A stretch of DNA of 64,000 bases, taken from contig BGKB01000079.1 of NCBI GenBank assembly GCA_003116975.1, forward strand, positions 62,001 to 126,000. The letters run 5' to 3'. The notes under the pieces were generated by a model. The model was not told where the DNA came from, did no database searches, and saw only the letters and a program-made list of their open reading frames with translations. Source of the DNA: Aurantiochytrium sp. KH105. Lineage: Eukaryota; Sar; Bigyra; Thraustochytrida; Thraustochytriidae. Position numbers and translations under genes: made by a program. Positions 41,201-51,655 of this stretch are shown piece by piece (within the stretch, counting starts at the first letter, position 1; each line of letters opens with the position of its first letter).

Positions 41201-41638
41201 GTCAGGTCTCTCCGCAAGGAATGCCGGTGTACATTGCGATAGAATGCTTTGAACGCAGTCAAAGAGCGCGATCCACGCAAGCTCGCCCCACTCGAGCTCA
41301 AATTGTGTGGTACCTGCGGTTGAGGCCTGACCTTGATCTCGCCTGCCAGCCAAAAGCGATGGAAGTGCCTTGAACAGCGGCAGCAAGACGTACTCCACGC
41401 ACTGCTCTAGACTCACCGACGGCTGTTCCTTTACGATCATGGAAAGTTGCTGACAGTGATGCGCTGCCTGGGCGTCGAGTTCTAGGTCGCGGCCACGTTC
41501 TGCCGGCAGGGTGAGCGCCGCTTTCTCGCAAACTGCGCGCATGAGTGCCATGCATGTCGGCTTGAGCGCTTCAAAGGCCGCCCGCTGCTCAAGTGGCGGC
41601 GCGCGGCCTACGGCTGCGGCGCGGGCGCCCGGGCCCAT
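38273..41638 (-). CDS. TTI1: TELO2-interacting protein 1 (TTT complex)
   Basis: 1121 aa from ATG 41638; the frame is open to a GTG at 41749. The N-terminus AFEALKPTCMALMRAV, then LEQCVEYVLLPLFKALP, matches the start of TTI1 family proteins. The rest is a helical HEAT-repeat solenoid: QCVQSIL-type pairs early, LVEILVTME in the middle, LRILWQAPLPQRLKPFLRDL late, plus an acidic linker (SNEDDPAGEGED) near 880. TTI1 with TELO2 and TTI2 and HSP90 stabilises PIKKs (mTOR, ATM, ATR). No TELO2 or TTI2 lies here. Single exon; 191 bp from the convergent ABC gene. Length is close to animal TTI1 (about 1090). Confidence 0.85.
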   Translation of the reverse strand: MGPGARAAAVGRAPPLEQRAAFEALKPTCMALMRAVCEKAALTLPAERGRDLELDAQAAHHCQQLSMIVKEQPSVSLEQCVEYVLLPLFKALPSLLAGRRDQGQASTAGTTQFELEWGELAWIALFDCVQSILSQCTPAFLAERPDIILQTLDASLAGLDLAKSEEVLYAAVSALRAAFGPNFNKARHFTGHGGATWQALAAPQGQNAVLHGLFAHTTLRLLETAKVQRARRLRIACLETAQVLLDGVGAARPEAVEEVLPGVSGVLGGIIMEDFKSGSTVRAAAIEAWTPAICCVLSDMRTTFVPAETHASLDTHHENSNSPSEETASSAEKSGDKSESARKWAEYVSEQRPRRRSHLAETCARLDVMLRAILRHEHVSGPGSRVAQMSLVGLASCLIQECTRTMVDNSPAGPTRTLLSTLVEILVTMEVSEDPDTSAQAQSARQECSQKLGSTTCASEVDEGVWGTHVAPALDECLREALRELPSVARSKGEAAFRHSLATCEALIRSVGPTRLQVILDAWSPLQPILTTIELHKDHDERALVSWDYNTLDVAYPARRFVHFQEGATRDALDRMLTALFSSTAGARRELYSELLVCVQGTGDRHEAWLLLAFLMRAAGSDLEPELCRDCVHVCVENLRADEVVSAASNGASRRLLVSLQLEVLGQCFLHQQEDQYGVARRLLVEALFPILVHVSSERAIVADSATAALGCLAVGCGYANRVELIHENIDYLLDATSMWLEDLESFPQTANILLTLLRILWQAPLPQRLKPFLRDLIDGVLHALEMRRGGFGPKEAKLTSNLLGVLQAALRILPNGETHEESERIAPREEDPLGALVDEFESATRTFAEVNVDAIDETLDPSASNEDDPAGEGEDIAPKQEASFEEKLAKTILLHCRHFTRHADLASRRLALEGVAQALRVLSGNRDELLPMIHEAWRGIEASLSSEQSAAVLAACFNVVTECIRLAPDFMKRRYVHNGPWRVTCTSLRAAAQTRERRGQHEIELILGELACAERALTQLPRNSALAKESFLLGKLAIDLLPDESFRTGALRVLRAVATSFPDALWLEVATFAVRNRDFACDKLGVDASELPCESEMAQGLRALDNENLKEILQLMDSHA

Positions 41639-42212
41639 TGCCGCAGAGGACCGCGCGAGCTCACGATGACGGCAACTTATTGTGATTTGGTTGAATTTGC
41701 ACAGAGAAAAAAAAGAAGAAGAAAGAAAGAAATCTTCTCTTTTCGCCACATCTGCGTCAGGCCTTGTGACGTGGTTCTTGGTTAGCTCAGCTCAGGTCGT
41801 GCCACTCATCACTTTAATTAAGAAAACGCAACAATGTCCAGGAGAGCTCAGGTCAAGTCAGACAGTATGGATATAAAGTCGAATTCAAGCTAGCCCAGCA
41901 GGTGGATCATTCTTTGTCCGAGACATTGTTTATGCTAAACGCACAGAGCTGACATTTCTAAACAAGCTTCATGTCACGATAGGTGTTGCTACTCTTTTCG
42001 TTGCAAGGCCATTCTGTCGTTTATTGATAAGATTACAAGTACAATCGAGCTGAGTTTGATGATAAAGGAAACATTCCTGAAGTCTTGCCGCATCGGTGAC
42101 AACACGTTCCAGCTTTGGTCATCCCACTTGGATCGCTCTGTAGTGATGAAAGATCATTGCATTGAACGAATCCCATCGGCGGTCACACATGAAAAAGATG
42201 ATATAAGCTGCC
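41639..42212. other. Intergenic region, TTI1 promoter side
   Basis: The only same-strand gene pair in the right two thirds of the window is separated by this stretch. No gene seen. Confidence 0.55.
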
Positions 42213-42609
42213 TCAAAACTCCATCGAGAGAATATCACGATTAGAAGCAACCTGGGCAAAATGTGCGTCGTCCCGCGCCGTCCATCGGCGCACACGACAA
42301 GCTACGCCCTGATGGACAACGTAGAACGCTAGTGCAGTCTCGAGTTCCGCCACTCTGTGTGCGACGAGCATTACACAAGTTCACAGCGTGCCAAGGTCAG
42401 CAATCTACTACCCATTACGTTTCAAGAAAGCGCGCATGTAACGGCGAACACCTGACCTACCTTGATGCTTCAACGCGTACAGTCACCTTACTTGTCTTGA
42501 AGTCTACATCCTCGACGTGACACGGAAACTTTTCAGCGCCTTTGCGTCCGTAAAACATGAGCAGCGCGGAGAGGATGATGGTGCTCACGAGGTTCGACTC
42601 CACCATCAT
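42213..42609 (-). CDS. Small single-pass membrane protein, two exons, uncharacterised
   Basis: Exon 1 42609-42461 and exon 2 42354-42213, with a 106-bp GT-AG intron (GTAGGT...CACAG). Phase 2 is restored and the total is 96 aa. It starts MMVESNLVST with one hydrophobic segment (VSTIILSALLMFY), then a soluble part (HVEDVDFKTSKVTVRVEASR) with alternating strand-like residues, and exon 2 begins VAELETALAFYVVHQG. Only the first exon is visible as an unspliced frame. Evidence is splice consensus, exact phase, an open second exon and divergence from SYO1. I do not recognise the family. A competing 5' splice site, GTAAGG, lies within exon 1. Confidence 0.6.
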
Positions 42610-43180
42610 CGTTTCTCTTCCGCGGCTCTTGTCTCCTTGCTGCGGGCCGAGCTCTCTGTGCATTCGTGAATCCGTCGCGCCCTTGGCGTTCACCACCCGC
42701 CGCGCGTCTCTCCCGCCGTCAGTCGGAGTTCCGCTGCCGCTGCCGCGGCGCCGCCACCCCCTGCTGTCTGTCCCGCCCCCAACGAGGCGAGGCCTCCCTC
42801 CCCTCCCTCCCCCCCGGGCCCACGTACACGCGCAGAACCAGCGCCTGCATCGCGCCGGCGCGTCTCGCCCGCCTCGCTTGAGCCTCTGCCGCGCCGCGTC
42901 CGCTCTCCAGGCGCGGCGCGGCGCAGCGCAGAGCAGCGCAGAGCAGCGCAGGGCAGCGCAGAGCAGGGCGGAGTACGCCTCGGCAGAGCGCCTCTGCCGC
43001 CCGCCCTGCGGCGACCACTGGCTGGCCGGGAGAGCCCGGCGGGCCCAGCCAGACAGAGACCGGAGGCACTGCAGAGACCGAGAGGCAGAGACCGAGAGGC
43101 CTGCGGCGGACCGGCGGCTCGCGAGCGGGAGCGGGCAGCGGCGCGAGGCGCGCGGCGGGAGGGCCAAGGCGCGGGGCGAG
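42610..43180. other. Divergent promoter region with GCGCAG repeats
   Basis: GCAGAGCAGCGCAG-type repeats at 42918-42970, about 210-260 bp before the SYO1 ATG. The SYO1 frame is open backwards by composition only. Confidence 0.6.
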
Positions 43181-43290
43181 ATGGCCAAGGCGCGGTCGCG
43201 GCGGACCAAGGGCCAGCGGCGGGCGCGGCAACGCGCCGCTGCGGCGGGACCCGTGGGCCGGGGCGCGCCCAAGGAGGAGGAGACGCAGCC

Positions 43291-43331
<41 letters not shown>

Positions 43332-45082
43332 GCGGCGCGGAGGCGCGGCACGCGGCGCGCAAGGACAGGACGCGCAAGGACGCGCTCGCGCTCGTCAAGG
43401 CTTTGCAGTCCGGAGAGACGCAGGACCGCATCCAAGGCCTGCTGGCGCTGGCGTCCACCTTTGAGGCCGGCCCCGAAAAGGCGCAGGAGCAGTCCGAGGT
43501 CTTCGAGGTGCTGTTCACGGCCGGCGCGCTCCCGGTCTTCGTCGCGCGACTTTCTGACGGCGATGCCTCTGTACGCCACTTAGCAAGCGGCATCATGTGC
43601 AACATGTGCAGCGCTGGCGGCGCCGAGGTCGCCTCGCGACTCATTCATGTCGGCATCCACACCGCCGCTCTCGAACTCGCCAAACGCGGCATCCCTACAG
43701 AATCTAAAGAGCTTGCCACGCAGGCCATGCAGACGCGCGTCCGCGCACTCGATCTCTTGGCCGAGCTCTGCGCATCGTCGCCTGCTGCGCTTCGAGCGCT
43801 TGAGGACCTTGACGGGTCCGCCTTCCTCGCGGTGGCAGGAATCCTCGAGACCCAGCACGCAGAGAACCTCGAGCTGGCAAGCGAGACCGTCGAGGTCGTT
43901 GCTCGGCTCCTTAACGTAGCTCTCGAAAGCAATCCGGTCCTGGCGCGTGCAGCAGTGCAGAACGAGGCTGCCTGCAAGACACTCACCGCATTTTGCGCGC
44001 GCGCGCCTCTCCCGCAAGCGGAGAACGTGGCATTGAGGCTTGCTCACGCCCGAGCTGTTCTGCATGCAGTCTCGGCCCTCATGTCCATGGCGGGAGCCAC
44101 ACCGGAGACAGCGCAAAAGCTAGCACCTCAAGAGGTTTTTGCTCGCATGCTCAGCATTGTCAACGAGATTCTCAATGCTGACGATGTTGACACCGAGACT
44201 GCATCTCTTGCGCTCGAAGTCGTCACGAGCGCCTGCGCAGTATCCGTCGACGCCACCGATGGAAACGATGGTCCAAGCGCGCATGAACGTGCGCTGCGCC
44301 GAGCCTGCGCTGATATGGTGGGCCAGAACCAAATTGCGCAGCGCTGCGCGCACATTATTCGCTCTAGCGAGGAGGCTCTCGACTCCTCCATTGCCCAGGA
44401 GTTAGCTCCTCGCGCGTGCGGGCTGTTGGACAACCTCGTACAGAACGCGAGCCTCGCCAGGGTCGCAGCTCTTGATCCACTAGGAATGGGAACGGCTGGC
44501 ATTCAGGCCCTTTCCGCAATGCTGATCGCTGCCGACCAGGGTGGCGAGGACGCGATGACTTCACTTGAGGACTTTGCCGATATGATGACTGGTTTTCTTT
44601 GGTCCTTGGCTCGCCGCGTCGCTGCGTCTCGAGAGGAAATCGGTCCAAAGGACACCCCACTTTCCTGGAAGCTCTCTAATGAACAGCTCGGGGTACTCGT
44701 CGCTGCCTTGCAACAGGAGCTACCTCCAATTGCTCGTGCCAACGCCGTCGGAGTTCTGGGCGTTCTTGGTATGGACTTTACCGCCTGGGATACTGACGCA
44801 ATGACCAGGATAGGCACGGCCGTGCTCGGCGCGGTCACGGACGTTTCTCTCTTGGTCGTGACGCAGGCGATGGACTCTGCGATTGATATTTTTGCAGCTG
44901 ATGAGCTCCATGAGCTCTTTATGCGACTCTCAGGCCTCTCTGTGCTGAAGACAGCACTTCCAAGGCTACGCGCTTGCCTCAACGACTCGGCAGCGCGCAT
45001 CGATCCCCAGGTCGTTGCGCTCGTCTTGAGCAATGGCGAGGACTTTGTGCAATACAAGCAGGATTTTATTCGCCAGCACTAG
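43181..45082 (+). CDS. SYO1: Symportin 1 / HEAT repeat-containing protein 3
   Basis: 633 aa. Start ATG 43181 gives the typical very basic MAKARSRRTKGQRRARQRAA opening, a nuclear-localisation-like tail for importin binding. A Gln run (about residues 36-50, pure CAG) follows, then an ARM/HEAT solenoid (HLASGIMCNMCSAGG, VRALDLLAELCA, VEVVARLLNVAL). The C-terminal block NAVGVLGVLGM, then VVTQAMDSAIDIFA and LKTALPRLRA, parallels HEATR3. Syo1 carries uL18 and uL5 with 5S rRNA into the nucleus for 60S assembly. It lacks the long acidic loop of animal HEATR3. Single exon. The eL19 gene in the same window belongs to the same process. Confidence 0.85.
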
Positions 45083-45392
45083 CAATCGATCGGATAGCGG
45101 ATAGAAGATCCATGGCTTGCGCGTGGATCTGCCTGTGGAAATGTGTAGAAGGGAATCAAAATAGATGCTGATCAAGCGCCTGCCACCCAAAGCGCTTATT
45201 TTCGGGTAAAGATGGGGACCAAAACAAACTAATAAACAAGCATGCAAACAAACGAACAAACCGTGAAGTAAAGATAAAAGAAGTTCCTACATCCGAAATG
45301 TGGCTCAAGAGGGAGATCTGAAATGTGGAAACGAGATGATGAAGACTTCTTTTCCCCTTGCAAAAATGGACTGATAATCATGCAGCGTGCTC
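45083..45392. other. Convergent intergenic region
   Basis: A 310-bp gap between the SYO1 and kinesin stop codons; nothing recognisable. Confidence 0.6.
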
Positions 45393-48300
45393 TTACATAA
45401 TTTCACAGGCCTTGGATGACGAAGCTGCGCCCACAGCCTGGTTTCCAAATTCCTGCGTCGCCTCGAGCGCCTTCGTCTTGCTTTCCAGCTCCTTGATGTC
45501 ATCATTCCGCTTGGTCAGCTCGTTTGTAAGCATCTGAATCTTGTCTTCAAGCTCCTTTTTCGCATGCTCGGCAGCCTGCGTTTTCGATTCTGCCTCTTGA
45601 AGCTGTCCTTGCATGTCTTCGAGCTTTTGCTCCATCATCAGATAATGAGAGTCGACCTCGTTTCTCGTCACCTCGCCACTGCCGTCGTTCTCGACAGGAT
45701 TCGAGTCGGCGTTTTCTTCACTTGCGCCTTTGTTTGAGAACTTGACAGATCGTCGCGAGCCGCGGCGCGGCTCACGATCTGGCTCTGCCTCTTCCTTCGT
45801 CTCGGGAGGCGCAGCGTACCTGGCCTTACGCATCGAGGCAATCTCGGGATCTGGACTTCCCCAAACTTGAAACTCGAGCGGTTGCGTCTGCACATAGGAT
45901 GCAAAGGCTTCATCGACGCGGATTTTGAAGCGAGTCACATGATCAAAACGTGGATTAATTGACACGGTCTCGCAAGCGGGCGTGCGATGTGCCTCCTCGT
46001 TGTAGAATTTGTACGAGACGGCGACCTGGTTGGAAAGCTTCTTGGGAAGACCATCCGCAGCGTGGACTGTGACGGCGACGCGCAGCTCGGTCCCCTGAAT
46101 ATCTGCTAGCGTGGTTTCCTCATCGGTGTCGAATTGTTCGAGCGCCTCAACTTGCTTCTCATCCAAAGTAACTGAGACGTGCAGAGCGCCGTCCGTCTTG
46201 CCCTGGAACTGAATAACGGGCGGTGTATCGTCAATATTGATGAAGAATCCCAGGGGCGCAAGCATTACGTAAGCTTTTCCAATGAGCTGCTCTTCCGGCG
46301 GATCAAAAAAGGGGTCGTACTCTTCGCCGTAGATTTCTTCCACCTCGGCGAGGTCCCTTCCTGCGTCCACAAAATCTTCGTACATCTCGCGCATCAGGTA
46401 CAAGCGATTGACAAACTTTTCCAGAGACCACATGTTGGGAATATCGTCCTCCCCGTGACTGACGCGAATCCACACGGTTGTTTCCATGGCACTGGCAATG
46501 GCATCTGCATCCGTCTGCTTTTCAAGGCGCGCTGGATTCGCGGACGCTGATCCTGATGGGACGCTTGGCGATGCGGTGGTTGCCGCCACGAGCTGCAGAC
46601 CAAAGTCTTTGCCCTTATTGAGCTCGTCGGAAATGGCATTTGCCTCGGAGACCAAGGGGAGGGTCCTCAGAATTTCGCCTTCAAGCACGGCGCGCTTCCG
46701 GCGTTCGTCATCCTTAGCCGCCTGCAATCGGTAAGTCGTATCGATTTGAGCCTGCAGCTTGGCCTCGAGCGCGCGCTGTTCTTGAACCATGCGTTCTCGC
46801 TCGGCATCTGTGGCGGCGCGGGCTTCCTCTTCGGCCCGACGTCGCTCCTGTGCCATTTGCGCCTCGAGAGCGCGCACCTTCTCCTGCATGGCTCGCGCTT
46901 CGCGCTCGGCACGCTCACGAGCCTCGCGTTCACCCTCCGTGAGACTGCTCATCTGAGCCTCGTTCAGCTCGAGCATAGCGCTATCCCAAGAATTCTTGGC
47001 CAAAAGAGCTTCCTTCTCTGTCGCACCATAGCCTCCTGCACAGGCTCCAGGAATCACGCAGATGAAGACATAGTTGTTTCCAACGACGATGCGATCGCCG
47101 TGCATCAGCTTGACCGTATCCCCCGCGGCTACGCGCTTGCCATTCACAAAAACCTTTGCTTCTCTACAAGCCTCCATGGACAGCTCATTTCCGACGCGAG
47201 AGACAACGCAGTGCTCCTTCTGAATGCTGAGACCGCTCAGAACGATGGTTTGCGGCTGCGGAGCGTCGGCGCGACCCGCTCTTGTCAAGCCTTCCTCGAA
47301 AAAGTACATGAGAACGCCAGACATGAGCGGGTCCTGGTTCACGTTCAGGATGTGAGGCGTACTGTGGGCTTTCTCCTGGTCGACACCCATGCCAAGTTTC
47401 GCAAGCGCAGCGTCGCGCTGTACCATATGGTCTTGAGATTCCTTGAGTCGCTCTTCCCAGGTCATTTCAGACTCGCGCAAGAGGCGCTCGTTCTCGGACA
47501 TTTCTTCCTTGATCCGTCGAACTTCGGCCGTGCCAGGCCGGGCCGCGCCGGCTGCGCCTGGAGCAGTCCCTTGCGCGAGCATGCGCCGCAGCTCCTCGAT
47601 TTCCTCCTTAAGACCTCGAATGAGCTTTTGGTTTGGATCCTCGTTTACAACAGCCTTGTTCTTGATCTGCTTGGCTCTGTCTGCATACCGCAGCGTGCTC
47701 AGCGTCTCGTCATAGTTGACGCATGAAGGGCTAATGGCCGCAATCATGACGGTCTTTGCATTGCCACCGAGCGAGTTCTTTAGCAAATGAGTGAGGACGG
47801 AGTCGCGATAAGGGACCAAGACGCCTTTCTTCTTAGCATTCGTGGCGCGCTCGGCCAGCGCAGAAATGACGTTGCCGAGTGCGGAAAGACTCTGGTTGAT
47901 GGCGCAGCCTTCCTTGAGTCGGTCGCCGCTTGCACCCGTCCGATCGGCACGTTCGCTTCCAGCAAGATCGATCAGACTGACGGTCGAAACCTTGTCCATT
48001 GCTTTTCCAGCATCCTTGTCCACGGTCGTTTGCGTCACCACAACCTGGAAAATGGTATGTGCGCGCGAAGAGGTGGCGTTCATGGCTGTTGCCGCCACAG
48101 TTCGAGCGCGTGTTCCCGCATCCATGGCTTTGGAAATCTCATCATAGCTCCCAACCGCGCTCTTTGTAAGCCCTTGCACGTAGGGGCCTGTTTTGGGGTG
48201 GTCGCGAACTTTGAGCCCTTTGGCGTCACCGGCCGTGGGATTGAAGAGATCGCGCACCTTTTCATTGTAAATTTCGAGCATGCTGGCTTCCACTTTGAAT

Positions 48301-48819
48301 GTCGTGTCGCTGCTCATGTTGTTGGCAATTCGCTCGAATATCTGTCTGCAGGCGCGCGGCACGATGCCTTCAGCGCCAGGGTATCCAATCTAGAAGACAA
48401 ATCGAAAGTTGAGCGCAATTTCTATCTCGTCAATCACCTTTTCCAAAAAGCCTTCACTATTTTTGGCATTGGCTCAGCGGACGACCGTTTATACTTACCA
48501 TGGAATGTGATTTTCCAGCTCCAGTCTGGCCGTATGCAAACAGGCTTACGTTGAAGCCCTTCCAAGCGTTGTCGAGAACATCCACACCTAGATCCTGCCA
48601 GACAGTTTCTTGGTCTGCATGGTCCGGATGGTCTGCAGGGACAAAGGAATTGTACGAGTAGTCAAATGTGTACACCTTTTCAGCGCCCGTGTCGGGATTT
48701 ACGATGATAGTTTGCTGGGTGTTTTTGTCCATTTTGATAATGTTTCGCACGCCCTTAGCCTTTTCATACTCGTGAATAAAGGGCCGGACCCGAACCGCGA
48801 CTCGAACAGCCTCCGCCAT
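45393..48819 (-). CDS. Kinesin-3 motor with FHA domain and C-terminal CaaX box
   Basis: Two exons, 48819-48499 and 48389-45393, with a 109-bp GT-AG intron directly after the P-loop; 1105 aa. Motor domain, residues 1 to about 350: VRVAVRVRPF, P-loop GQTGAGKSHSM, switch I NATSSRAHT, switch II DLAGSERADRTGASG. A neck coiled coil is followed by the FHA domain near 455-555 (TIVLSGLSIQKEHCVV, FVNGKRV, HGDRIVVGNNYVF). Long Arg/Glu coiled coil, then a KIF1-type middle region (WSLEKFVNRLYLMREMYEDF). The final coiled coil leads to CEIM at the end, a farnesyl-type CaaX. There is no PH domain. It should carry vesicles to microtubule plus ends; membrane binding through a lipid is inferred. Confidence 0.93.
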
Positions 48820-48868
48820 CTTATCTCTTCAGCTCTTGCGCTGGTTTATCAGACGCGCTCAAGGACAG

Positions 48869-48913
48869 TTCTGTGCTCTCCAATTCTGTGCTCTCCAATT
48901 CCGTGCTCTGTCT
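48869..48913. repeat. 15-bp tandem repeat upstream of kinesin
   Basis: Two exact and one changed TTCTGTGCTCTCCAA unit, 50-95 bp from the kinesin ATG. Confidence 0.8.
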
Positions 48914-49851
48914 CTGTCTCTGTCTCTCTCTCTCTGTGCCGCAACAGATGCGTGCGACAAATGGCCTTGCCCAGCGACAGTCCAGGCGCCCGTTCTTCTG
49001 CTCGTCTACCTGTTTGCCTCCTCGCCGGCGACACTTCTTGCCGTCGGTCAGCCTACGCGCGCCAGCAACAGCTCGCCCGAGCGAGCAAACAAACAAAGAA
49101 ACAACCAAATAAAGGTCTCTGCAGGCTTGCGCAGGTCGTCACTTCGTCTTGAGTTCTTGGTTTTTCCTACTTTTTTACATGCTCTGTCTGTTCAGCTAAT
49201 AATATTGATTATCAAACCAACGAGCAACTTGAAAAGCGCGAGTCCACGACGGCCGTTCTCATGCTTGCTTGCTAGCCACGATTATTCTGTCTGGAAGCAG
49301 ATGAGGGAGGCTACAGAGAACCTGCCCTCTCACAGATTGAAGTGCGGCTGGCTTGTTTGCTTGCATGCTTGCTTGTTTGCTTGCTTGCTTGCAGCGCCTT
49401 TACCAAAGCCCGAGCTCGCACGCAACACGTGGAATTTGGCCCAGGTGGAACAGCACGAGCGTAGCGCAGCCCGAAAGCTAGCTAGCTAGCCAACCAGCCA
49501 GCCAACCAGCCAGCCGGAGCGGCGCTGGCACGGGGCCCTGGCGACTGACATTGGCCGCACTACACTGCCAGCGGGACGCCGTAACGGTCACCACGCTGTC
49601 TCCTTTCGGAGGTTATATAGGGGTAGAGTAGACAATAGTTTCATCCGATGATCCACGAACATTATACATTTGAACAAGAGTCGGTAGATTTTATTGCCAA
49701 TAATAACCCCTTAAGTTCAAGTCGGAACAACTTCATACCCGACCGCCGGGGCATCGCCGGAGTTTCTACTGACACTAAGCGCAGCTGTTTCTGCTTGCAT
49801 GTCACCAAGGCCCTCAGACATAACAAACTTTGCCTCCTCATTGTTATTTTG

Positions 49852-49876
49852 CCGCCGCCGCCGCCGCCGCCGCCGC
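49852..49876. repeat. (GCC)n microsatellite
   Basis: Eight GCC units in otherwise mixed intergenic sequence. Confidence 0.85.
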
Positions 49877-50249
49877 AACCGCCGCTATCTTCAAACCTTA
49901 TAGAACGGTGGTCGCCACTGCATGCATGTGATGGAGGTAGATCGTATTACTAACTAGGCCCACTGCACTACACACTACAACGCAAGGGCTGCCCCAAAAG
50001 CAGCCGAGCACGGAACCCTTTTGCGACGGCTGACAGGCCGTCGTCTCCGGGACCTCGCGCGGGTCTCGAGAAGCGATCCTGTCCAAGGCGGCGGGCGGTC
50101 AGTTTCTCGTGGTGCGAATACTCGAATCGAGGTCGGCCCGAGAGCCGGCTTCGCGTGCGAAGACCGCCTGCAAAGTCGAAATTCCAAAGTCTGCAGAACG
50201 GGCGAGGACGATCGATCCGAGCACTTCACTGACTCGCGCAGCGATCATC

Positions 50250-51533
50250 ATGGACAGCCATACCTCAAGATCACCAGCAACCATTAAAGAGCGCGTCGTG
50301 TACGTCATGCCAGAGGCTGCAGGGCATCAGGAACGATGGCGCAGAGCAAACAGAGGAGGAGAGGGCATCGTGTCCCGCGCCGCCGGGGTGGTCTCCGGAA
50401 GTAGCTACTTGCTCGCTGCATACTTTACGTTCAAGCAAGTGCAAATGCAAGCAGGCCGTCCGCGAAGAAGCGACCTCTTGAAGGCATGGTGCTGCTTGGG
50501 GGTCATGCGATATGCCGCCACGATTCTGCCTCGACTGCGCATTCTGGAGGCTTTTCTAGCGGTCCGCCTCGCTATCCACGCCTCGGCAGACGCGTCGCAC
50601 ACTGAACACGACGAAGCACATGCAACACCAGAAAAACAAGTCAATCGTCTAGAGACAAAAAGTTTGTCTGGAGAGAACCTTGGTTCCGCGCTGTTTGACT
50701 TTATTTTTGACAACGTTGCCGCGCGTTGCTGCAAATGTATTCAAGCCATATCGACACGAACGCGAAGTTATGTTCTCGACGCCGTGAGAATCGTGCTCGT
50801 CAACGGAATCGCGAGCGCGTTGAGCGCGCTTTCTCAGCAGCAGCTCCAAGAGTACGCTCTCACCTTGCAAACCTCGTTATTGTTGCTTGAGCGCGAGCGA
50901 GCCGCGCGTCAATGCGCATCTCGGCAGTCCTTCATGCTCGATGATGACCTCGAGCAAAGTGATGAATATTTGGCCGAGGCATATCCCCCTTGGGAGAGCA
51001 CAGCTCCCGGGGAGAAGAGGGTTTGCTATTTGCGCGACATGACCGACTTGGGGGATGAGGATGTTCTCGGCGCCGAGGATGGCAACGACGACGGCGACGA
51101 CGACGACGACGATCACAATGAGGAGGGGGGCATGATCGCTGATAATTTGCCAGCTTCCGATCTATATAAAAGGCAACAGCGGAGCATGAACGGTACTCTT
51201 GAGATGGACTGTCACGAAGGCAAAGTCCCAGAATATCAGGAAAGATTCGACCTGCACAACAAAGTTTTCCGTAAAGGAAAGGACTGTGAGGTAGACAATC
51301 TCGGCTTTCTTGATGACGAAGAGAATGCAGACGTTTTGAACCGGCAACCCCCACTTCGCGGACTGCTTAGGGTTTCGGAAAGCACGTCTGCTCACTATGA
51401 CGAGATGTGCACGAATTCTATAAAATGTAAAGAGTTCCTACGCGAGGACCACAGCGAGGAGGAGTGCAAGGATGATTTCCCGGGAGATACGATGGAATCG
51501 ATGATTGATTATGGCACATCCGAGATGCTTTGA
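50250..51533 (+). CDS. Uncharacterised membrane-associated protein with acidic tail
   Basis: 427 aa from the first ATG (50250). Residues about 45-125 hold hydrophobic helices (SYLLAAYFTFKQVQ; LLKAWCCLGVMRYAATILP; LEAFLAVRLAIHA), and LGSALFDFIFDNVA follows a hydrophilic loop. The order vaguely recalls REEP/HVA22 (TB2/DP1) ER-shaping proteins, but key residues are not convincing. The middle is helical with a possible hydrophobic face. The C-terminal 170 residues are acidic, with a long Asp run near 290-300. Ends 122 bp from the convergent ZPR1 stop. Function unknown. Confidence 0.65.
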   Translation: MDSHTSRSPATIKERVVYVMPEAAGHQERWRRANRGGEGIVSRAAGVVSGSSYLLAAYFTFKQVQMQAGRPRRSDLLKAWCCLGVMRYAATILPRLRILEAFLAVRLAIHASADASHTEHDEAHATPEKQVNRLETKSLSGENLGSALFDFIFDNVAARCCKCIQAISTRTRSYVLDAVRIVLVNGIASALSALSQQQLQEYALTLQTSLLLLERERAARQCASRQSFMLDDDLEQSDEYLAEAYPPWESTAPGEKRVCYLRDMTDLGDEDVLGAEDGNDDGDDDDDDHNEEGGMIADNLPASDLYKRQQRSMNGTLEMDCHEGKVPEYQERFDLHNKVFRKGKDCEVDNLGFLDDEENADVLNRQPPLRGLLRVSESTSAHYDEMCTNSIKCKEFLREDHSEEECKDDFPGDTMESMIDYGTSEML

Positions 51534-51655
51534 GAAATACATGAAGACTAGTGTGGTATACGCATGACTCTGTTCAGGGGCAGTCCATACAACATATAAA
51601 AGGAAAACGAAGAAAGACTTTTTTCCACCTCGTGCACATTCAATAGAGAATGTAA

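Larger units (their letters stand above)
48820..50249. other. Divergent promoter region
   Basis: Three copies of a 15-bp unit TTCTGTGCTCTCCAA (48869-48913) and a CT run lie just upstream of kinesin. TTGC repeats at about 49350-49395, CCAGCCAA repeats at 49490-49515, and (GCC)n at 49852-49876. The frame from GTG 50109 is open into the next gene but lacks an ATG. Confidence 0.6.

Noticed and set aside
42457..43644. 395-codon minus-strand frame opposite SYO1
   Set aside because: Only its last 50 codons (exon 1 of the small membrane gene) look coding; the rest is antisense to SYO1 and its repeats.
46746..47726. 326-codon frame antisense to kinesin
   Set aside because: Lies wholly within the motor and FHA coding region with no motif.
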